A stretch of 64,000 nucleotides of DNA from a bacterium D16-76 (GTDB lineage: Bacteria > Bacillota > Clostridia > Oscillospirales > Acutalibacteraceae): the NCBI GenBank assembly GCA_009917445.1, contig QZEE01000004.1, positions 85,641 through 149,640 of the forward strand, read 5' to 3'. The notes beneath the pieces are model-generated. The model had not been told where the DNA came from. It did not search any database and saw nothing but the letters and a program-made list of their open reading frames with translations. The translations under genes and the position numbers were made by a program. Shown in pieces: positions 61,186 to 64,000 of the stretch; position 1 is the first letter of the stretch; the number at the start of each line of letters is the position of its first letter.

Positions 61186-61527
61186 TCATGTGGTCGGAAG
61201 CCTGTTTTTTTCGCCCCATTCGCACATTCCATCCAAAATGGGCATAAGGGATTTTCCACGCTCTGTTAAGCTGTATTCGACTTTAGGCGGAATTTGCGGA
61301 TATTCCTCCCTGTGTACCAGTTTGTCAGCTTCTAATTCTTTCAGTGTGGAACTCAGCGTCTTATAGGAAATTTCCCCAATATATTTTTTCATTTCGTTAA
61401 ACCGCACGACCTTAAATTCCATTAAGGTATAAAGGATTGTCATTTTGTATTTGCCATTGATCAAAGACAGGGTATAGCTGAAACCCGTCTCGTTAAGACA
61501 TTCTTTTGAAATGCAGCGTTCGCCCAT
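61186..61527 (-). CDS. HxlR family transcriptional regulator
   Basis: A 113-residue winged-helix regulator. An N-terminal ERCISKECLNETGFSYTLSLINGKYKMTILYTLMEFKVVRFNEMKKYIGEISYKTLSSTLKELEADKLVHREEY block holds a cysteine near the start and the HTH, as in HxlR/YodB/HypR sensors of electrophile or disulfide stress. It is divergent from two flavodoxin-like reductases and most likely controls them through the palindrome between them. The minus-strand start at 61527 has GGAGGAAAG upstream. Confidence 0.93.
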   Translation of the reverse strand: MGERCISKECLNETGFSYTLSLINGKYKMTILYTLMEFKVVRFNEMKKYIGEISYKTLSSTLKELEADKLVHREEYPQIPPKVEYSLTERGKSLMPILDGMCEWGEKNRLPTT

Positions 61528-61546
61528 AGTACGCTTTCCTCCAGGT

Positions 61547-61599
61547 AAGTATCGCACTTATATGTGCGTACTTGATTTTAGTTTAAATCTTGTTACAAT
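61547..61599. promoter_or_regulatory. Divergent promoter region with HxlR-type operator
   Basis: AAGTATCGCAC (61547-61557) and GTGCGTACTT (61564-61573) form an imperfect palindrome with 6-bp spacer. It overlaps the -35 TTGATT (61572-61577) of the rightward promoter, whose -10 is TACAAT (61594-61599). Confidence 0.7.
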
Positions 61600-61651
61600 A
61601 ATACTGTCAGATGTGGGTAAAGTCAAGCCCACAAAATCAGGAGGTATTTAC

Positions 61652-62197
61652 ATGAGCAAAAAAATGGTTGTTATTACGGGCAGTCCTCGAAAGGAGGGCA
61701 ACAGCTTTGCCATGACAGAGGCGTTCATCCAGGCGGCGGAGGCGAAAGGCCATACGGTTACCCGCTTTGATGCCGCGCTGAAAAATGTGGGCGGCTGTCG
61801 GGCTTGCGAAACCTGCTTTAAGACTGGAAAAGCCTGCTCCTTTGACGACGACTTCAACACGATTGCCCCCGCTATCCTGGAGGCCGACGCAGTAGTTTTC
61901 TCCATGCCCGTCTACTGGTATTCCATCCCCGCACAGATTAAGGGCGTCATTGACCGCCTGTTCTCTTTTGTGGTGGGCGGCAAGGATATTGCGGGCAAGG
62001 AGTGTGCTGTGATTGCCTGCTGTGAAGAAGATGATATGTCCGTCTTTGACGGTGTGCGCGTCCCCATGGAACGCTCTGCCGCACTGATGAAGTGGAAGAT
62101 GGTGGGCGAGGTTCTGGTTCCGGGCGTGCTGAATGTCGGTGATATTGCTAAGACAGACGGCTGTAAACAGGCGGCGGCTTTGGCAGAGAAGTTTTAA
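61652..62197 (+). CDS. NAD(P)H-dependent flavodoxin-like reductase
   Basis: A 181-residue FMN-binding oxidoreductase. It has the phosphate loop ITGSPRKEGNSFAMTEAFI (about 7-25), a GGCRACETCFKTGKACSFDDDF cysteine-rich segment and SMPVYWYSIPAQIKGVIDRL, which binds the isoalloxazine ring. This fits the flavodoxin_2/NADPH-dependent FMN reductase group (iron-sulfur flavoprotein-like cysteines are present). AGGAGGTATTTAC precedes the ATG. It is likely induced through the HxlR regulator. Confidence 0.92.
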   Translation: MSKKMVVITGSPRKEGNSFAMTEAFIQAAEAKGHTVTRFDAALKNVGGCRACETCFKTGKACSFDDDFNTIAPAILEADAVVFSMPVYWYSIPAQIKGVIDRLFSFVVGGKDIAGKECAVIACCEEDDMSVFDGVRVPMERSAALMKWKMVGEVLVPGVLNVGDIAKTDGCKQAAALAEKF

Positions 62198-62211
62198 GGA
62201 GGAAAAACACC

Positions 62212-62763
62212 ATGCCCAAGAAAATTGTCATTCTCAATGGCAGCCCCCGCAGAAAGGGAAACACCTCCGCGCTGGTTAAAGCGTTTACCAATGGCGCGGA
62301 GAGCGTCGGCCATACTGTAACAGAATTTTTCCTGGATGGCATGAGCATCCACGGCTGCAAAGGCTGCTTTGGCGGACATAGCAGCAGAGAGTGCCCCTGT
62401 GTCCAGCGGGATGACATGGACAAAATTTATCCGGCGGTGCGGGAGTGCGATGTAATCGTGCTGGCAAGCCCGCTCTATTACTGGAACATGAGCGGTCAAA
62501 TCAGAACTGCTGTTGACCGGCTGTTTGCTTTGGAAGAGGGGGACGGCAATCTTCTGCGGGGACATAGCAGGGCTTCTGCGCTGCTGATGGCTGCGGAGGG
62601 CTACGGCTTTGATGATGTTCTTCTTTACTATAATCACTTGATGGAGCATTTGAAGTGGGATAATCTCGGCCATGTTCTTGCCGGAGGAAATGGAGACATA
62701 GGAGATATTGAGGGAAAACCCGAAGTATCTGCCGCCTATGAACTTGGGAAATTTATTACATAA
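62212..62763 (+). CDS. NAD(P)H-dependent flavodoxin-like reductase, paralogue
   Basis: A 183-residue protein similar in layout to its upstream neighbour: LNGSPRRKGNTSALVKAF phosphate loop, IHGCKGCFGGHSSRECPCVQRDDM cysteine cluster, and ASPLYYWNMSGQIRTAVDRL flavin-binding segment. It lies 14 bases after the previous stop (AAGGAGGAAAAACACC precedes the ATG), so the two make an operon, probably arisen by tandem duplication. Its 3' end overlaps the tail of a minus-strand small gene by 8 bases. Confidence 0.92.
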   Translation: MPKKIVILNGSPRRKGNTSALVKAFTNGAESVGHTVTEFFLDGMSIHGCKGCFGGHSSRECPCVQRDDMDKIYPAVRECDVIVLASPLYYWNMSGQIRTAVDRLFALEEGDGNLLRGHSRASALLMAAEGYGFDDVLLYYNHLMEHLKWDNLGHVLAGGNGDIGDIEGKPEVSAAYELGKFIT

Positions 62764-62929
62764 CAAAAGAAGCGAATGGATATATTGCCCTGTTTGCGGC
62801 AGCAAAACACGTGATAAGACAGGTCTTGCGAATGGCGTTGCCCGCCAGCGTGGAATCTTCCTTGTATTGTACGCCTAACAGAATTTCGGCTTTTGCGGCT
62901 TTGTACTCTTTAAATGTAACGTGTTTCAT
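62756..62929 (-). CDS. Small uncharacterised protein (57 residues)
   Basis: The minus-strand frame from ATG 62929 encodes a 57-residue protein (MKHVTFKEYKAAKAEIL to a hydrophobic end CFAAANRAIYPFASFVM). GGGAGGACACC lies just before the ATG, a good ribosome site, which favours a real gene or gene fragment. The longer frame upstream has no such site. It converges with and overlaps the reductase gene tail. I do not recognise the family; it may be a remnant of mobile DNA. Confidence 0.45.
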   Translation of the reverse strand: MKHVTFKEYKAAKAEILLGVQYKEDSTLAGNAIRKTCLITCFAAANRAIYPFASFVM

Positions 62930-62972
62930 TTTGGTGTCCTCCCTGGATTTTCCAGCCCGGATATACAAAAAA

Positions 62973-63011
62973 ATTAGGTTACACGGGTCGTTTGACCTTG
63001 TGTAACCTAAT
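62973..63011. other. Long perfect inverted repeat
   Basis: ATTAGGTTACAC (62973-62984) and GTGTAACCTAAT (63000-63011) form a perfect 12-bp arm pair around an inner GGTC-gttt-GACC stem. It lies upstream of the small minus-strand gene. It could be a terminator, operator or recombination site; there is no T-run in either direction. Confidence 0.55.
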
Positions 63012-63035
63012 TGTAATGCTTGCCTATAATCCACC

Positions 63036-63064
63036 TTGCAAACCACCCCATCCTATGCTATAAT
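63036..63064 (+). promoter_or_regulatory. Promoter before a decayed small gene
   Basis: TTGCAA (63036-63041) and TATAAT (63059-63064), 17-bp spacing, followed by AAGGGAG and ATG 63102. Confidence 0.65.
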
Positions 63065-63101
63065 GAAAGCCGAAAATGGAAATAAGGGAGCTGCATAATA
63101 G

Positions 63102-63322
63102 ATGAAACTAGGCATCGTAATATATTGGCTTGATTCCGTATGTTAATGTAACTCCATATGATTTCGTAAACCCGCATGGGTACTGGATTTATTGGAAGTC
63201 GTGGTACATATAAACCTATAAAACCTGATATATCTTTAGAAGAATTTGGTGCGGAATTGGTGCGGCCACCGTACAAAGATAGAGACTTTCGCGACACTGG
63301 TTTTTATCTCAACGACACATAG
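63102..63322 (+). pseudogene. Decayed small gene, at least two frameshifts
   Basis: ATG 63102 (with AAGGGAG upstream) reads MKLGIVIY, then shifts to IGLIPYVNVTPYDFVNPHGYWIYWKS in a second frame (about 63124-63200), then to GSRGTYKPIKPDISLEEFG and PPYKDRDFRDTGFYLND in a third (about 63193-63322). Together they give a coherent protein of about 75 residues. Promoter, ribosome site and terminator are intact around it, so loss looks recent. The family is not recognised. Confidence 0.45.
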
Positions 63323-63331
63323 ATTCTGTTT

Positions 63332-63372
63332 GTAAGGGGCGGTTTCAAAAGGAAACCGCCCCTTCTGGTTTG
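63332..63372 (+). terminator. Terminator after the decayed small gene
   Basis: AAGGGGCGGTTTC-aaaag-GAAACCGCCCCTT is a perfect 13-bp stem (63334-63364), with a short CTGGTTT after it. Confidence 0.75.
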
Positions 63373-63448
63373 CCTTTGAATAAATATGCAGAGGTACGAC
63401 ATGGAAATGGGAGAGCCATTTTTTACGTGCCGATTCAATTGTTTATAA

Positions 63449-63490
63449 GTTTTTAGGGGTAGTTTCAAAAGAGAAGCTGTCCTTTTTGTT
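63449..63490 (+). terminator. Second, diverged copy of the same terminator
   Basis: AGGGGTAGTTTC-aaaag-AGAAGCTGTCCTTTTTGTT resembles the hairpin at 63334-63364 in sequence and loop, with mismatches, and ends in TTTTTG. Confidence 0.5.
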
Positions 63491-63509
63491 ATGATAGGAG
63501 GTTCCCGTC

Positions 63510-64000
63510 GTGAAATGCCTGCAAAAATATCACTGGGTCAAGCTGCTCCGCAAGTCCCTGCCGCAAGGCAAAGGCATCATGGGCGCATGGATGAAGCTTG
63601 CCAGCCGCGCAGCCTTTTGTAAAGGTATGGCCTCCTACTGCGGCCATAATAACCCCGTAGAGCCCGGTATGTGGGCCGGGGGCGTTGTTGGGCTAAAGAG
63701 TATCCTGGGCGTAAGAAGCCGCTCCAAAGCTCTGGAAATGCTTGATAAGCTAGCCCAGCTCGGCTACCTGACCTATGGCCTGGACAAAGAAACGAAGAAG
63801 CTAACCTACCAAATCACGGACTGGGTGGTAAAATGCTCCGGCGCAGCGTGTACGAAAGGAGCCGTGTACACGACGGACGGGTACGGCTTCCTGTGCGTGC
63901 CCCGGAATATAACAGAAAGATTAGCACAGCAGCATTACAAATTTGAAGAAGCCGACGCCTGGTTAGACCTATGGTGTCACACAGTATGGGAGGACTCGGA
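63510..64000 (+). CDS. Uncharacterised protein of mobile-element type, 5' part (3' end outside window)
   Basis: From GTG 63510 (AGGAGG ends 8 bases upstream) the frame is open to the window end, giving 163 residues and part of another codon. It has YHWVKLLRKSLPQGKGIMGAWMKLASRAAF, a helix-turn-helix-like VGLKSILGVRSRSKALEMLDKLAQLGYL, YQITDWVVKCSG and NITERLAQQHYKFEEADAWLDLWCHTVWED. Proteins with this look occur, as far as I recall, in conjugative or plasmid-like elements of gut Clostridia, with a possible role in replication or control; I cannot name the family. It probably marks the left part of an integrated element. Confidence 0.7.
   Translation, partial: MKCLQKYHWVKLLRKSLPQGKGIMGAWMKLASRAAFCKGMASYCGHNNPVEPGMWAGGVVGLKSILGVRSRSKALEMLDKLAQLGYLTYGLDKETKKLTYQITDWVVKCSGAACTKGAVYTTDGYGFLCVPRNITERLAQQHYKFEEADAWLDLWCHTVWEDS

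Noticed and set aside
63058..63297. 79-codon minus-strand frame near the window end
   Set aside because: No ribosome site, overlaps the decayed plus-strand gene and its promoter, and shows no family features.

Overview
The window reads as chromosomal DNA of a GC-rich, Gram-positive, probably gut-type Clostridia (Oscillospirales-like) bacterium. Signs are strong AAGGAGG ribosome sites, frequent TTG/GTG starts, sigma-A type promoters, a tryptophan T-box, lipoproteins with LxAC lipoboxes, a CotJC-type manganese catalase relic, a SpoVB/MurJ-like flippase, a CD1247-type protein beside efp, and a minimal SufCB pair. The genus is inference. No rRNA, tRNA, CRISPR array or intact insertion sequence was seen.

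Layout. 0-1.1 kb: end of an FtsX-type permease and its ATPase. 1.5-3.9 kb: secG, a GNAT acetyltransferase and a PLP lyase. 4.1-5.9 kb: promoter, Trp-specific T-box and a TrpB2-like enzyme. 6.2-8.6 kb: DegV protein and an oxidoreductase. 8.8-11.2 kb: polar amino-acid ABC importer. 11.4-14.9 kb: gap and small enzymes. 15.1-18.8 kb: ribose-type sugar ABC importer. 19.1-19.6 kb: broken manganese catalase. 19.7-24 kb: zinc/cadmium-responsive ArsR, HMA protein and P-type ATPase, then SufC and SufB. 24-28 kb: galU, zinc-ribbon membrane protein, prfB, acetyltransferase. 28-34.3 kb: a VanY-like protein lacking its zinc ligands, CLC transporter, flippase, prmA, glycosidase-like protein. 34.4-39.2 kb: HAD phosphatases, a BceRS-like two-component pair, MATE exporter. 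39.5-44.2 kb: sugar kinase, cytidine and dCMP deaminases, Smr protein, argS. 44.4-52 kb: secA, lipoprotein, left-handed beta-helix protein, an FHA-SEDS fusion and its PBP. 52-56.1 kb: LysR regulator, methionine importer and free-methionine sulfoxide reductase. 56.4-60.6 kb: YitT protein, rpsU, YqeG phosphatase, Xaa-Pro peptidase, efp and a CD1247-type protein. 60.7-64 kb: an AT-richer accessory tail with HxlR and two flavodoxin-like reductases, gene remnants, and the start of a gene of a type I associate with mobile elements.

Genes working together: (i) T-box sensing of uncharged tRNA-Trp controls a TrpB2-like enzyme; (ii) a metal-sensing repressor controls a metal efflux ATPase, with the Fe-S scaffold genes next to it; (iii) methionine uptake is coupled to repair of free methionine sulfoxide; (iv) a SEDS glycan polymerase carrying an FHA phosphopeptide reader sits before its transpeptidase partner. 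Intergenic spaces repeatedly hold GC-rich palindromic modules of one apparent family (around TTGGGGC-n3-GCCCCAA and CTTAAGGGSC), which look like dispersed structured repeats rather than ordinary terminators.
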